From UBA7359 sp963976795 (lineage in GTDB: Bacteria; Pseudomonadota; Gammaproteobacteria; Eutrophobiales; Eutrophobiaceae): a DNA stretch of 64,000 nucleotides. Each line of letters starts with the position of its first letter. Within the stretch, counting starts at the first letter, position 1. The notes below the pieces were generated by a model. It searched no databases, was not told where the DNA came from, and saw only the letters and a program-made list of their open reading frames with translations. The position numbers were made by a program, and so were the translations under genes. Shown one piece after another: positions 51,053-60,289 of the stretch. Location of the stretch: contig CAXBLT010000012.1 in NCBI GenBank assembly GCA_963976795.1, forward strand, positions 1 to 64,000, written 5' to 3'.

Positions 51053-53074
51053 TTAATTTTTCTGTTCACTGGCCCTTTGTAATAAAAATTGTCGAAGCTG
51101 TTCTTTATCAAGTGGCTTACAAAAATAATAGCCTTGAATCATGTCGCAGTCCATTTCAGCTAATATTTGATATTGCACTTCTGTTTCGACACCTTCGGCG
51201 ATCACTTTCAAGCCAAGGTGGTGGGACATATCAATAATTGCCCTGACAATATTCTGGTTTTTTTCTGTCTCTTGCATGTCTTGTATAAATGACATGTCAA
51301 TTTTCAAGATATCAAAAGGAAACTTTTTTAAGTAGCTTAATGATGAATAACCTGTACCGAAGTCGTCAATGGAGAGATGTACCCCATTGTTTCTGAGTGT
51401 GCTCATAGTGGCTACCAGTGCCTCGTTATAGTCAATTAATGTATCTTCAGTAACTTCAATTTCAACAAGATCAGGATCTATTTTGGAGTCCTTAATAAAA
51501 GCAAGCATTTGATGAATCAAATCTATTGAATGAAATTGTTTTGCTGACATATTAATTGCGATTTTCTGGTGGTAAAGATTTTCATTACTCAGCTCTTTTA
51601 GCATGCCTAAAGCTTTTTTATAAATGATATAACCCATGGGAATGATAAGATCTGTTTCGTCAGCAAGCGGTAAAAAGTCATTTGGGGGCATCAGTTTTTT
51701 CTGATTCTTATTCCATCGACATAATGCTTCAATGCCCACTATAGAGTCGGATTTTAAACATAGCTGGGGTTGGTAGTGCAAAACGATTTCATCTTTATGG
51801 ATGGCTTCTCTTAAAGATTCTTCAAGCTTGAGACGTTCTTTTGCAGAAACATTCATGTGTTCACTAAAGAACCAATAGCTGTTTCCTCCCGCATGTTTCG
51901 AACCATACATCGCAGTATCGGCATTTCTCATTAATTGTTCGGTTGATGTCCCGTGCTTAGGGTAGAGGACAATCCCTATACTGGGAGAAATAACAACGCT
52001 ATGGCCATCCAGATCAAAAGGTTCATTCATGACATCAAGGATCCTTTCTGCAATTTCAATTGCATGGAGTGAATCGTTGACTTCCTGTAATAAAATTGTA
52101 AATTCGTCGCCACCAATGCGCGCGGCTGTATCGTCACCTCGAATAATAAGCTCAAAACGTTTTGCCACCTGAATCAATAGTTCATCTCCCAGACTATGTC
52201 CTAGTGAATCGTTAACATGCTTAAAACGGTCCAGATCCATAAATAGGATAGCGTGTTTGTACGACTTTCTTTCTCCTCGAATGATTGCCTGATGGAGGAT
52301 GTCTGAAAAATATTTTCGATTAGCTAAACCTGTTAGTGGGTCGTAGCTTGCCAATTGTTGCAGATGTTTATCACGATGTTGAATTTCTTGCAGCATCGCG
52401 TTAAAACCATCGCAGAGAAGCTCAATTTCCTGAAAATCATTTCTATGGATACGAATACTGTAATCTTTTTCATTTTTGATTTTATTAGTTGCATTTGACA
52501 ACTCCAGGATAGGAAGTGAGATCATTTTTTGTAGACGGAAGCTCAAGAAGTAGCCGATGGCTAACGAAAATAAAACAATAACCCCGGTAATAAACATATT
52601 TTTCTGTGATTGTTCATACAGTGAATCCATGCTGGCTTGAATGTATATTGTTCCGTGATTTTCATTTTCTGTAATTGACTGCAATAAATGAATTTTGCTG
52701 GCTTCAATCAAATAACCTGCTTTTTCTGGAGGTTTAAGTATGGGACGTATATTCTGTTTACGTATATAAGATGCAAATAAATCACCTTTTTTGGTATAGA
52801 TTGCTGCAGCAACAACTCGATGGTCATTGTTTAGTTCAGATAAGATTTCGTTTGCGTCATCAATATTATCAAATATGATTGCGGCTTTAGTATTCCCCCC
52901 GCTGATTTTTGCTAGCGCGATCATGTCTTCAATTAAACTCAACCTGTTTTCATGGAATTGAAATAATGTGAATAAACTCGCAGCAAGTAATAATGTAATC
53001 GTAGTTATTATTATAATTATGAAAGTCAGTTTCGATCGTATCGAGAATTGATGCTTGTTAATAGAGTCTGCCAT
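51053..53074 (-). CDS. Membrane-bound bifunctional GGDEF/EAL c-di-GMP protein
   Basis: 673 residues. Membrane helix (about 17-38), periplasmic CHASE8-like sensor (about 40-155, AAIIFDNIDDANEILSEL), second helix (about 160-180), HAMP (about 180-235), GGDEF domain with intact GGDEF at 321-325 and inhibitory-site RGDD at 312-315, then EAL domain with EAL at 449-451 and downstream NMSAKQFH and DDFGTGYSSL. Both catalytic motifs look intact, so it could make and break c-di-GMP. ATG overlaps the YfiR-like stop (TAATG), giving a sensor-partner unit. Confidence 0.94.
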   Translation of the reverse strand: MADSINKHQFSIRSKLTFIIIIITTITLLLAASLFTLFQFHENRLSLIEDMIALAKISGGNTKAAIIFDNIDDANEILSELNNDHRVVAAAIYTKKGDLFASYIRKQNIRPILKPPEKAGYLIEASKIHLLQSITENENHGTIYIQASMDSLYEQSQKNMFITGVIVLFSLAIGYFLSFRLQKMISLPILELSNATNKIKNEKDYSIRIHRNDFQEIELLCDGFNAMLQEIQHRDKHLQQLASYDPLTGLANRKYFSDILHQAIIRGERKSYKHAILFMDLDRFKHVNDSLGHSLGDELLIQVAKRFELIIRGDDTAARIGGDEFTILLQEVNDSLHAIEIAERILDVMNEPFDLDGHSVVISPSIGIVLYPKHGTSTEQLMRNADTAMYGSKHAGGNSYWFFSEHMNVSAKERLKLEESLREAIHKDEIVLHYQPQLCLKSDSIVGIEALCRWNKNQKKLMPPNDFLPLADETDLIIPMGYIIYKKALGMLKELSNENLYHQKIAINMSAKQFHSIDLIHQMLAFIKDSKIDPDLVEIEVTEDTLIDYNEALVATMSTLRNNGVHLSIDDFGTGYSSLSYLKKFPFDILKIDMSFIQDMQETEKNQNIVRAIIDMSHHLGLKVIAEGVETEVQYQILAEMDCDMIQGYYFCKPLDKEQLRQFLLQRASEQKN

Positions 53075-53706
53075 TACACGTCTTCGTCGCTGATCACTTT
53101 TTCAGCGATTCTAAGGACTTTCGAAGAAATCTTTAAACCGGCTGCTTTGACGACATCATGATTAATTTCAAATCTGACTTTGCCCTGAACGAGGATAAAG
53201 TTAATCATCCCGCCTCTATTAATGAATCCATCAGACTCACCAACAGTTAGACTTTGATTGTGTTTTAAGTAATCAAGTATGGCGTTTGATTTATGCTTTG
53301 CATTATCCGTAATAAAAATGATCTGGCACGAAGAGAGGCCTCTCGGCCCTGCATCTGCCTCAAACAGCTTGATACTGATTTTCGAGTCCTTTTTGCCGAG
53401 ACTCGCCATGGAATTAAATGCAGTTCGATGTCTCTTCTCGACACCATAGACGCATATATTAGATTCAGGTTGGTTTATATTTTTTGGCCAGTCAACAAAA
53501 TGTAGAAAGTTATATAGGTACGCAGCCTTAATATTTATTTCTAATTCCTTGTTATTATCAGCATATACATTGTCATTTTGAAACGTGAATATCAAGGTCA
53601 GTACAAGCACCGCTTTTTTACATGGCAAAAGAGAAAATAATTCAGGTGTCTTTGAAGGTACGTCAATGTGCTCTAAAATAAATTTATGTTTATTAGCGCC
53701 TGACAT
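53074..53706 (-). CDS. YfiR family periplasmic protein (DUF4154)
   Basis: About 210 residues: hydrophobic signal segment (about 30-48), then the YfiR domain starting IKAAYLYNFLHFVDWP and including NICVYG, KISIKLFEADAGPRGLSSCQIIFI and INFILVQGKVRFEIN, with two conserved-looking cysteines. In Pseudomonas YfiR represses the cyclase YfiN from the periplasm; here the analogous partner would be the downstream GGDEF/EAL protein. ATG 53706 is used; a TTG two codons earlier overlaps the receptor stop. Coupled on both sides. Confidence 0.9.
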   Translation of the reverse strand: MSGANKHKFILEHIDVPSKTPELFSLLPCKKAVLVLTLIFTFQNDNVYADNNKELEINIKAAYLYNFLHFVDWPKNINQPESNICVYGVEKRHRTAFNSMASLGKKDSKISIKLFEADAGPRGLSSCQIIFITDNAKHKSNAILDYLKHNQSLTVGESDGFINRGGMINFILVQGKVRFEINHDVVKAAGLKISSKVLRIAEKVISDEDV

Positions 53707-53708
53707 AT

Positions 53709-55670
53709 TCAAAAATTAATTTTTATCGCGCCGTAAAATCCGCGTCTATAATGATGTGGAATTGAATTAACACTTGTTCGGTTAATGCTCGGGAAAAAGA
53801 TATCTTCATCAAGTAAGTTATCAGCATAGAGCGTTAGTGTGATACCTGAAAGGTTTTTGTTGTTCAGTGTCTGGCCCAGGTTTATATTTATATTAGCAGT
53901 TAACAGGTTATAGCCATCGGCGTCTGGGTTCGCAACAGTGACTGTTGCGACTTGATGGTTTTGTAAGGTTGATGCAGCGAAAAAGCTATTGAATAAACTT
54001 AATTGATAACCGTTGTCTGAGTTATAGGTGACTCCTGTTTTGGCCATCCAGTCTGGGGCATAACTAACATCATTTGCATCATTATCACTTTCGTTTGTTT
54101 GATAGCTAACGTTACCGATAAAGCTCCATCGATCATTAATTTGCCACTTAGCTTCTAACTCAAAACCGTCATAGGTAATACCGCCAGCATTAACCGTCGT
54201 TACAGGCGTCCCCGCTATCCTGGTGATCAGATCAGTTTGCTCACTATGAAAATAGCTGGCTGCGAAAAATAGGCTTTGACTATTGTAAAACAATTGTGCA
54301 TTGAAGGTTTCGATAGTCTCTGGGTCGAGATTTGGATTGCCTCGAATAGCGGGGTTGTTAATAAGTCTTTCCAAAGGAGAGGCTTCACGAAAGGCTTTGC
54401 CGAATAATAATTTACTACCCCAATAATTATCGAATTTAATAATGGCCGCGATACGAGGTGAGAAATCACCGGAGGTTTTTTCAGGCTTATTATATTGCAA
54501 GCCACCTATTAACTTTAACCAATCCAAAACTTGGTAGTCAGCCTGTGTATAAAAACTATAGGCATTAGTATCAAAACTAGGCGCACCTTGATTGCTAAAT
54601 AGCCTATAAGTACTACCTGTGATGAAATGTAATTTCGTTGATGGTGTCCATGCAGTGCTTAATTCGAACAAGTAGTTATTTGCGCTATCTTTGGCAATAT
54701 TTGGGATGGAGTTCAGCACAAGGTTACTGTTATGGTGGTGGTACGAAGCACTAGTCGTAATACTCCATGAGTCGGTAAGGTTATGTTGATAGGCAACATC
54801 AATAAACTGCCGCTCGTACTGGTGTTGGGTGCTTGGAAATGTAAACGTCGAACGGTTATTGTCGCTTGAAGTATCTGACTGTAGTGCGTTTAGAGTGAAA
54901 CCCTTGTATTTCAGATTAAGCAGGAGTTGTTCTCCTTCTTTGCCAGTCTTGTATGTACCGGCTGAACCAAGTTCATCGATGATATTATCGCGGTTATCGC
55001 CATTGTTTTTGATGCCTTGAATGGCACCGAATACCTCAAGCTCACCCCATTTGCCTCCCCCACTCAATTGGATTTGTTTACTATCAAAAGAACCATAGCC
55101 AAGAGAAAGGTTTCCTTCAGGTGAATCGGGCGCTTCTTTGGTAACGAGATTAATGGCGCCACTAAACGCATTTGTGCCATAGAGTACTGAGCCAGGACCT
55201 CGAATAATCTCTATCTGCTTCAGGCTTGCTACTGGAAAATACGCATAGATATCGTGGTTTATACTAGAAACTGATGATTCTCGAATAGGTCGGCCGTTTA
55301 GAAGAATAAGTACATTATTATCTATATGCGTACTGGAGACACCACGGGCAGAGGCTTTATTATGCGGGAAGAGATTAGATCCAATGATCTGAATGCTGGT
55401 TTGGCGATCCAGGACATCCCTTAGGTTTCGGTAGCCAAAACGCGATATTTCGTCAGCGGTGATGACAGAAACAATCGCGGGTGCTTGATTAATGGGCTCG
55501 GAACGCTTTGATGCAACTGAGACCTCAGCGAGTTGCTCAAGGTCTAGTTGCAGGAGGCTTTGAAGATCCTGAGCATGTTGTCCTGCTTGGGAGCTGTACG
55601 ACACCCCGCAAAGGGTGAGGATAATCCCGAAGATATATGCTTTTCTTAAGGGGGCGCAGTCTTTCCTCAT
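53709..55670 (-). CDS. TonB-dependent outer-membrane receptor
   Basis: 653 residues: signal peptide (about 1-30), then plug domain (about 50-180; SVASKRSEPINQAPAIVSVIT, LRDVLDRQTSIQI, EIIRGPGSVLYGTNAFSGAIN) and a barrel to the C-terminal Phe (GFYGAIKINF). The short N-terminal stretch LQLDLEQLAEVSV takes the place of a TonB box region. Substrate unknown; no siderophore or vitamin genes nearby. It heads an operon with YfiR and a GGDEF/EAL protein, an arrangement seen in other Gammaproteobacteria, suggesting that receptor occupancy may feed into c-di-GMP signalling. Confidence 0.92.
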   Translation of the reverse strand: MRKDCAPLRKAYIFGIILTLCGVSYSSQAGQHAQDLQSLLQLDLEQLAEVSVASKRSEPINQAPAIVSVITADEISRFGYRNLRDVLDRQTSIQIIGSNLFPHNKASARGVSSTHIDNNVLILLNGRPIRESSVSSINHDIYAYFPVASLKQIEIIRGPGSVLYGTNAFSGAINLVTKEAPDSPEGNLSLGYGSFDSKQIQLSGGGKWGELEVFGAIQGIKNNGDNRDNIIDELGSAGTYKTGKEGEQLLLNLKYKGFTLNALQSDTSSDNNRSTFTFPSTQHQYERQFIDVAYQHNLTDSWSITTSASYHHHNSNLVLNSIPNIAKDSANNYLFELSTAWTPSTKLHFITGSTYRLFSNQGAPSFDTNAYSFYTQADYQVLDWLKLIGGLQYNKPEKTSGDFSPRIAAIIKFDNYWGSKLLFGKAFREASPLERLINNPAIRGNPNLDPETIETFNAQLFYNSQSLFFAASYFHSEQTDLITRIAGTPVTTVNAGGITYDGFELEAKWQINDRWSFIGNVSYQTNESDNDANDVSYAPDWMAKTGVTYNSDNGYQLSLFNSFFAASTLQNHQVATVTVANPDADGYNLLTANININLGQTLNNKNLSGITLTLYADNLLDEDIFFPSINRTSVNSIPHHYRRGFYGAIKINF

Positions 55671-55944
55671 GTTTCAAATAAACTTTAAGCGTATTTATAC
55701 TTATATATACATATTAAATATGGCACAAAATGTTTGAAAAGCTCGGTTTTTAGTGATTTTTAGGCTTTTTTGTCGGATTTAAAGAAAGAATATTTACATC
55801 ATTAATTGATTCAACAGGCATGTGTCATTATACTTGCCCTCCCGAAATCGGGGTCACTGGAAAGAGATGAAAAAAACTTCGATATTTCACTGGCACTATA
55901 GATTTTTGCCATTAGAATATGTCGCGATTTGTGGAGTTGGGTGA
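55671..55944. promoter_or_regulatory. Divergent promoter region of TonB receptor and atp operon
   Basis: A 274-bp AT-rich region with T-rich runs (55738-55772) between divergent operons. I see no recognisable operator and no ORF with support. The atpI start TTG is preceded by GGAG at 55933-55936 (8-nt spacing). Confidence 0.5.
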
Positions 55945-56337
55945 TTGGCGGGAACGGAAGAAATAATAAAAAATCGCTCCACAGCATACAGGATGTTATT
56001 ACTAGAAGCGGGCACGGCTACCGTGTGCGGACTTCTTTTTTTTGTGTTTGTTAGTCTTGAATTTGCATACTCTGTAATTTTGGGCGGTTTGGCATTCATA
56101 GTACCAAACCTGTTGTTTGTCAGCTTTTCTTTACGGAAATCTGCGGCGGGTTCGAGCGGCAATGGTATTTTAGCCTGGTTTTTTCTTGGCGAGGCAATCA
56201 AGATTGTCACGACAATAGCGATTTTTGCGGTTTGTATCATATCGATTTTGCCGTTAAATATTGGATTGATGTTTGCTAGTTACGGGTTTTTCTTGTTGAT
56301 GAACCTGGTAGGACTGGCATTTTTAATGAATAAATAA
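55945..56337 (+). CDS. atpI: ATP synthase subunit I
   Basis: 130 residues with four membrane helices. Opening RSTAYRMLLLEAGTATVCGLLF and the internal segment AYSVILGGLAFIVPNLLFV are typical of AtpI, which helps assemble the c-ring. TTG start supported by GGAG at 8-nt spacing. First gene of the complete atpIBEFHAGDC operon, 22 bp before atpB. Confidence 0.9.
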   Translation: MAGTEEIIKNRSTAYRMLLLEAGTATVCGLLFFVFVSLEFAYSVILGGLAFIVPNLLFVSFSLRKSAAGSSGNGILAWFFLGEAIKIVTTIAIFAVCIISILPLNIGLMFASYGFFLLMNLVGLAFLMNK

Positions 56338-56359
56338 TAATTGAGAAAGATTTAAAGAG

Positions 56360-57256
56360 ATGGCATCCGGAACAGAACTCACATCGAACTCATACCTCCA
56401 GCACCATTTGCAAAATTTGGTTTTAGGCAAGTTACCGGAAGGTTATGAAAGAGCAGATGGCCATATTGTAGAGCAGTCTACCTGGACCTTTGCTCATAGC
56501 CCTCAAGAAGCATTGGACATGGGTTTCTGGTCAGTCAATGTGGATACAATGGGCTGGTCTATTTTTCTGGGGATGATTTTCTGTTTTTTCTTTTACCGTG
56601 TTGCTAAGAAGGTCGAAAGCGGCGCCCCTTCCGGTTTTGCTAATCTTGTTGAGATGACTGTCGAATTCGTAAATAAAAACGTTAACGACATAATGACGGT
56701 CAAGAATCCATTGATTGGGCCGTTGGCTTTAACAATATTCATCTGGATTACCTTAATGAATACCATGGATATTATTCCTGTCGATCTATTGCCATTGATT
56801 GCACAGTATGTGACTGGCGACCCGCATTTGTATTTCAAAGTAGTGCCCACGACTGATCCGAATATCACCTTTGGCCTATCGCTAGGCGTGTTTATTCTAA
56901 TAATTTATTACAGCATCAAGATGAAGGGTGTAGGTGGTTTTATTGGAGAGCTTGCTTTTCAGCCATTTGGAAAGTACATGGTTCCCTTTAATTTGATTTT
57001 AGAAGGTATTGGATTATTAGCTAAGCCTGTTTCATTAGCCTTACGATTATTTGGTAACCTTTATGCTGGCGAACTTATTTTCTTATTGATCGCTACTCTA
57101 ATAGGTTCTGCGTTACCTTACTTTATAGGTACAGTTTTTGGTGGCGCGTTACAGTTTGTTTGGGCAGTGTTTCATATATTAATAGTTTTGTTACAGGCGT
57201 TTGTTTTTATGATGTTAACCATTGTTTATTTAGCAATGGCACATGAGCATCACTAA
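56360..57256 (+). CDS. atpB: ATP synthase Fo subunit a
   Basis: 298 residues with five to six membrane helices. The essential arginine lies in KPVSLALRLFGNLYAGE, and the C-terminal helix in FVWAVFHILIVLLQAFVFMML. Forms the proton half-channels facing the c-ring. It has a longer than average N terminus (about 40 residues before FWSVNVD), as in other Gammaproteobacteria. Confidence 0.97.
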   Translation: MASGTELTSNSYLQHHLQNLVLGKLPEGYERADGHIVEQSTWTFAHSPQEALDMGFWSVNVDTMGWSIFLGMIFCFFFYRVAKKVESGAPSGFANLVEMTVEFVNKNVNDIMTVKNPLIGPLALTIFIWITLMNTMDIIPVDLLPLIAQYVTGDPHLYFKVVPTTDPNITFGLSLGVFILIIYYSIKMKGVGGFIGELAFQPFGKYMVPFNLILEGIGLLAKPVSLALRLFGNLYAGELIFLLIATLIGSALPYFIGTVFGGALQFVWAVFHILIVLLQAFVFMMLTIVYLAMAHEHH

Positions 57257-57293
57257 TTTTAATTTGTAAGTAAAATCCTTTGGAGGAGTAAAA

Positions 57294-57554
57294 ATGGAAA
57301 CTATTTTGGCATTTACATCATTGGGTGTCTTAATCGTTCTTGGTATGGGCGCATTTGGTACAGCAATCGGCTTTGGTCTATTGGGCGGTAAGTTTCTGGA
57401 AGGCGCTGCGCGTCAACCTGAGCTGGCTCCAATGCTTCAAGGTAAGATGTTTTTGGTTGCAGGCCTTGTTGACGCGGTAACCATGATCGGTATCGGTATT
57501 GGCATGTGGTTTACTTTGGCCAGTCCTTTTATTGCCACGCTTCAAGCGGGTTAA
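57294..57554 (+). CDS. atpE: ATP synthase Fo subunit c
   Basis: 86 residues, two membrane helices joined by the polar loop GAARQPEL. The ion-carrying carboxylate is Asp60 in GLVDAVTMIGIG; the surrounding residues do not show the Gln/Glu/Thr-type set of sodium enzymes, so proton coupling is expected. Strong GGAGG Shine-Dalgarno before ATG 57294, fitting high c-subunit synthesis. Confidence 0.97.
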   Translation: METILAFTSLGVLIVLGMGAFGTAIGFGLLGGKFLEGAARQPELAPMLQGKMFLVAGLVDAVTMIGIGIGMWFTLASPFIATLQAG

Positions 57555-57602
57555 TAAATCATACAACGGCTTTAATAGTCATCCGACATATAGGTGATTT
57601 AA

Positions 57603-58073
57603 GTGAATTTTAATGCAACCTTAATAGGACAGCTTATAACTTTTGCTATCTTCGTTTGGTTTACGATGAAGTTTGTTTGGCCAATGCTGCTGAAACAAAT
57701 GGAAGAACGTGAAACACGGATCGCAGATGGTCTTGCTGCTGCAGAACAGGGTCAAAAAGACTTTGCTGAAGCACAAGAAAAATCATCTGCTGAGATAAAT
57801 AAAGGTAAAGAGCAGGCAGCAACTATTATCGCGCAAGCGCAAAAGCGCCACGATGAAATAGTTGAAGAAGCGAAAGATGACGCGAAAGCCGAATCTGACC
57901 GCATCAAGGAAAATGCACTGAGCGAGATCGAGCAAGAAAAAGAAAAAGCCAGGCAGGAACTGAGAAATCAAGTTGCCGCTTTGGCCATTGCCGGTGCAGA
58001 ACAAATCCTGATGAAAGAAGTTGATCAAGCGGCACATAATGAAGTGTTAGCCAAGATCAGTCAGCAGTTATAA
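57603..58073 (+). CDS. atpF: ATP synthase Fo subunit b
   Basis: 156 residues: N-terminal membrane helix (about 4-22, LIGQLITFAIFVWFTMKFVW) and a long charged helix forming the peripheral stalk dimer with delta. Starts with GTG 57603, giving MNFNATLIGQ, the standard N terminus of gammaproteobacterial subunit b. Confidence 0.96.
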   Translation: MNFNATLIGQLITFAIFVWFTMKFVWPMLLKQMEERETRIADGLAAAEQGQKDFAEAQEKSSAEINKGKEQAATIIAQAQKRHDEIVEEAKDDAKAESDRIKENALSEIEQEKEKARQELRNQVAALAIAGAEQILMKEVDQAAHNEVLAKISQQL

Positions 58074-58085
58074 CAGGAATCAATA

Positions 58086-58622
58086 ATGTTAGAAAAAGCA
58101 ACCATTGCCCGACCTTATGCGAATGCGGCCTTCGATCAAGCGGTTGAAGAAGGCAAGCTTAGTGAATGGTCAAGCATGCTTAATCTGCTAAGTGTGATTG
58201 TTTCTGATGAGAATATGCGTGGTGTTATCAACAACCCAAAATTAAGTAGTGAGCAGCTTCATCAGTTCATCGCTGATATTTGTGGCGATAAGCTCAGTAA
58301 AACTGGTAGTAACTTTACCCGGGTTTTGGTTGAAGCAGAACGTATTGGCTTAGCCGCTGAAGTTTTTAGTCTCTTTGAACAGAAACGTGCTGCTACAGAA
58401 GGCATTAGCGAGGTTGATGTGGTTTCGGCTTATGCGTTAGATGATGCTCAGGTAAATGCAATCTCGGAATCAATAGCGAAAAGGCTCGGCAAGAAAATCG
58501 ATATCAATACAGATGAAGATAAAGATTTGATCGGTGGTGTCATTATTCGGGCAGGTGATTCTGTGGTTGATGCATCTCTTCGCGGTCGTTTAAAAGAATT
58601 AAATAGTGTATTTGCGCAATAG
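58086..58622 (+). CDS. atpH: ATP synthase F1 subunit delta
   Basis: 178 residues. Helical N-terminal domain starting TIARPYANAAFDQA and C-terminal DLIGGVIIRAGDSVVDASLRGRL, the signature of delta/OSCP. Connects the b-subunit stalk to F1. 12 nt after atpF. Confidence 0.97.
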   Translation: MLEKATIARPYANAAFDQAVEEGKLSEWSSMLNLLSVIVSDENMRGVINNPKLSSEQLHQFIADICGDKLSKTGSNFTRVLVEAERIGLAAEVFSLFEQKRAATEGISEVDVVSAYALDDAQVNAISESIAKRLGKKIDINTDEDKDLIGGVIIRAGDSVVDASLRGRLKELNSVFAQ

Positions 58623-58644
58623 TTATTAAATAGAGGAAAGACAT

Positions 58645-60186
58645 ATGTCTATCAGTGCAACTGAAATTAGTGACCTGATTAAAAAGAAAATCCAGTCAAT
58701 GGATCTTGATACCGAAGCACGTACCGAAGGTACGGTAGTGAGTCTTGCTGATGGTGTTGCCAGAATTCATGGTTTAAGCGATGTGATGCAAGGGGAGATG
58801 ATTGAATTCCCGGGTAACACATATGGCTTGGCTCTTAATCTGGAGAGGGATTCTGTAGGTGCCGTAATTCTGGGTAGTTATGAAAACATCTCTGAAGGTG
58901 ATGTTGTTAAATGTACCAAGCGTATTCTTGAAGTGCCGGTTGGCGAAGCCCTTTTGGGTCGCGTCGTCGATGCATTAGGGAATCCAATCGATGGTAAAGG
59001 TGACATCAACACAACAGAAAGTGCGCCAATTGAAAAGATCGCTCCCGGTGTAATCGCGAGAAAGTCTGTTGATGAGCCTGTGCAAACAGGGCTGAAATCA
59101 ATCGATGCGATGGTGCCTGTCGGACGCGGTCAACGTGAATTAATTATTGGTGATCGCCAAACAGGTAAAACGGCTGTGGCAATCGATGCCATCATTAATC
59201 AAAAAGGTACTGGTGTTAAATGTATCTATGTTGCTATCGGTCAGAAAGCATCTTCAATTAATGTTGTTATACGTAAGCTTGAAGAACATGGCGCAATGGA
59301 ACATACCATTGTGGTTGCTGCTACCGCTTCTGAATCTGCGGCTATGCAATACGCTGCGCCTTATTCAGGTTGTTCGATGGGTGAATACTTCCGTGATAAG
59401 GGCGAAGACGCACTCATTATTTATGATGATTTAACCAAGCAAGCTTGGGCTTATCGTCAAATGTCATTGTTATTGAAACGTCCACCAGGTCGTGAAGCGT
59501 ATCCAGGTGATGTTTTCTATCTCCATTCCCGTCTATTAGAACGTGCTTCACGTATTAATGCGGATTATGTTGAGAAACTGACTAACGGAAAAGTAAAAGG
59601 TAAAACAGGTTCTTTGACCGCTTTGCCAATTATTGAAACACAAGCCGGTGACGTATCAGCCTTCGTGCCAACAAACGTGATTTCTATCACTGATGGTCAA
59701 ATCTTTTTGGAATCGGATCTGTTTAACTCTGGTTTCCGTCCAGCTATTAATGCGGGTTTGTCTGTATCCCGAGTGGGTGGTGCGGCACAAACCAAGATCA
59801 TTAAGAAGTTGGGTGGTGGTATCCGTTTGGCCTTGGCGCAGTATCGTGAACTGGCAGCTTTCGCTCAGTTTGCTTCCGATCTTGATGAAGCAACTCGTAA
59901 GCAGCTCGAACGTGGTACTCGTGTAATGGAATTGATGAAACAGAAACAATATTCTCCTCTCAATGTTGCGGAAATGGGCGTTAGTCTTTTCGCAGTTGAG
60001 AATGATTTTATGGATGATGTTGCTCTGGAAAAAATTGGTGCTTTCGAAGAAGCAATGCATGATTACATGAAGAGCGAACAGTCTGCCTTAATGGATAAGA
60101 TTGGCGCTGAAGGTAATTATAATGATGATATCGAAAGTGGTTTGAAAGATGCCATCGCAAAATTCAAAGAAAACGGTACTTGGTGA
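58645..60186 (+). CDS. atpA: ATP synthase F1 subunit alpha
   Basis: 513 residues, identical in length to the E. coli protein. Beta-barrel N domain, nucleotide-binding P-loop GDRQTGKTAV (about 170-179), the Arg-finger region in the FYLHSRLLERASR to FLESDLFNSGFRPAIN part, and a helical C domain ending AKFKENGTW. Non-catalytic hexamer subunit. A structured spacer follows immediately after the stop. Confidence 0.98.
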   Translation: MSISATEISDLIKKKIQSMDLDTEARTEGTVVSLADGVARIHGLSDVMQGEMIEFPGNTYGLALNLERDSVGAVILGSYENISEGDVVKCTKRILEVPVGEALLGRVVDALGNPIDGKGDINTTESAPIEKIAPGVIARKSVDEPVQTGLKSIDAMVPVGRGQRELIIGDRQTGKTAVAIDAIINQKGTGVKCIYVAIGQKASSINVVIRKLEEHGAMEHTIVVAATASESAAMQYAAPYSGCSMGEYFRDKGEDALIIYDDLTKQAWAYRQMSLLLKRPPGREAYPGDVFYLHSRLLERASRINADYVEKLTNGKVKGKTGSLTALPIIETQAGDVSAFVPTNVISITDGQIFLESDLFNSGFRPAINAGLSVSRVGGAAQTKIIKKLGGGIRLALAQYRELAAFAQFASDLDEATRKQLERGTRVMELMKQKQYSPLNVAEMGVSLFAVENDFMDDVALEKIGAFEEAMHDYMKSEQSALMDKIGAEGNYNDDIESGLKDAIAKFKENGTW

Positions 60187-60233
60187 TGTGCAGGATGCAC
60201 AAACGTCGCGGCTACAGGACGTAGAGGAGCGAC
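60187..60233 (+). other. Tandem GGA-loop hairpins in the atpA-atpG spacer
   Basis: Directly after the atpA stop: TGTGCA (60187-60192), loop GGA, TGCACA (60196-60201). Then a second structure with outer stem GTCGC (60205-60209)/GCGAC (60229-60233) and inner stem CTAC (60212-60215)/GTAG (60221-60224) around AGGAC. Three GGA motifs fall within 36 nt, two in hairpin loops and one in an internal bulge, the arrangement bound by CsrA/RsmA. It could instead be an mRNA-processing or repeat-family element. Confidence 0.5.
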
Positions 60234-60289
60234 GGGTAATAAAGAATAATTTAGGTAACTTTATAAAATAGCAAAAAAGAAGAAGATAT

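Noticed and set aside
57707..57716. Half of a parS-like sequence (ACGTGAAACA) within atpF
   Set aside because: The left half has about five mismatches to the parS consensus and the site is inside codons for a conserved segment; no convincing parS was found.
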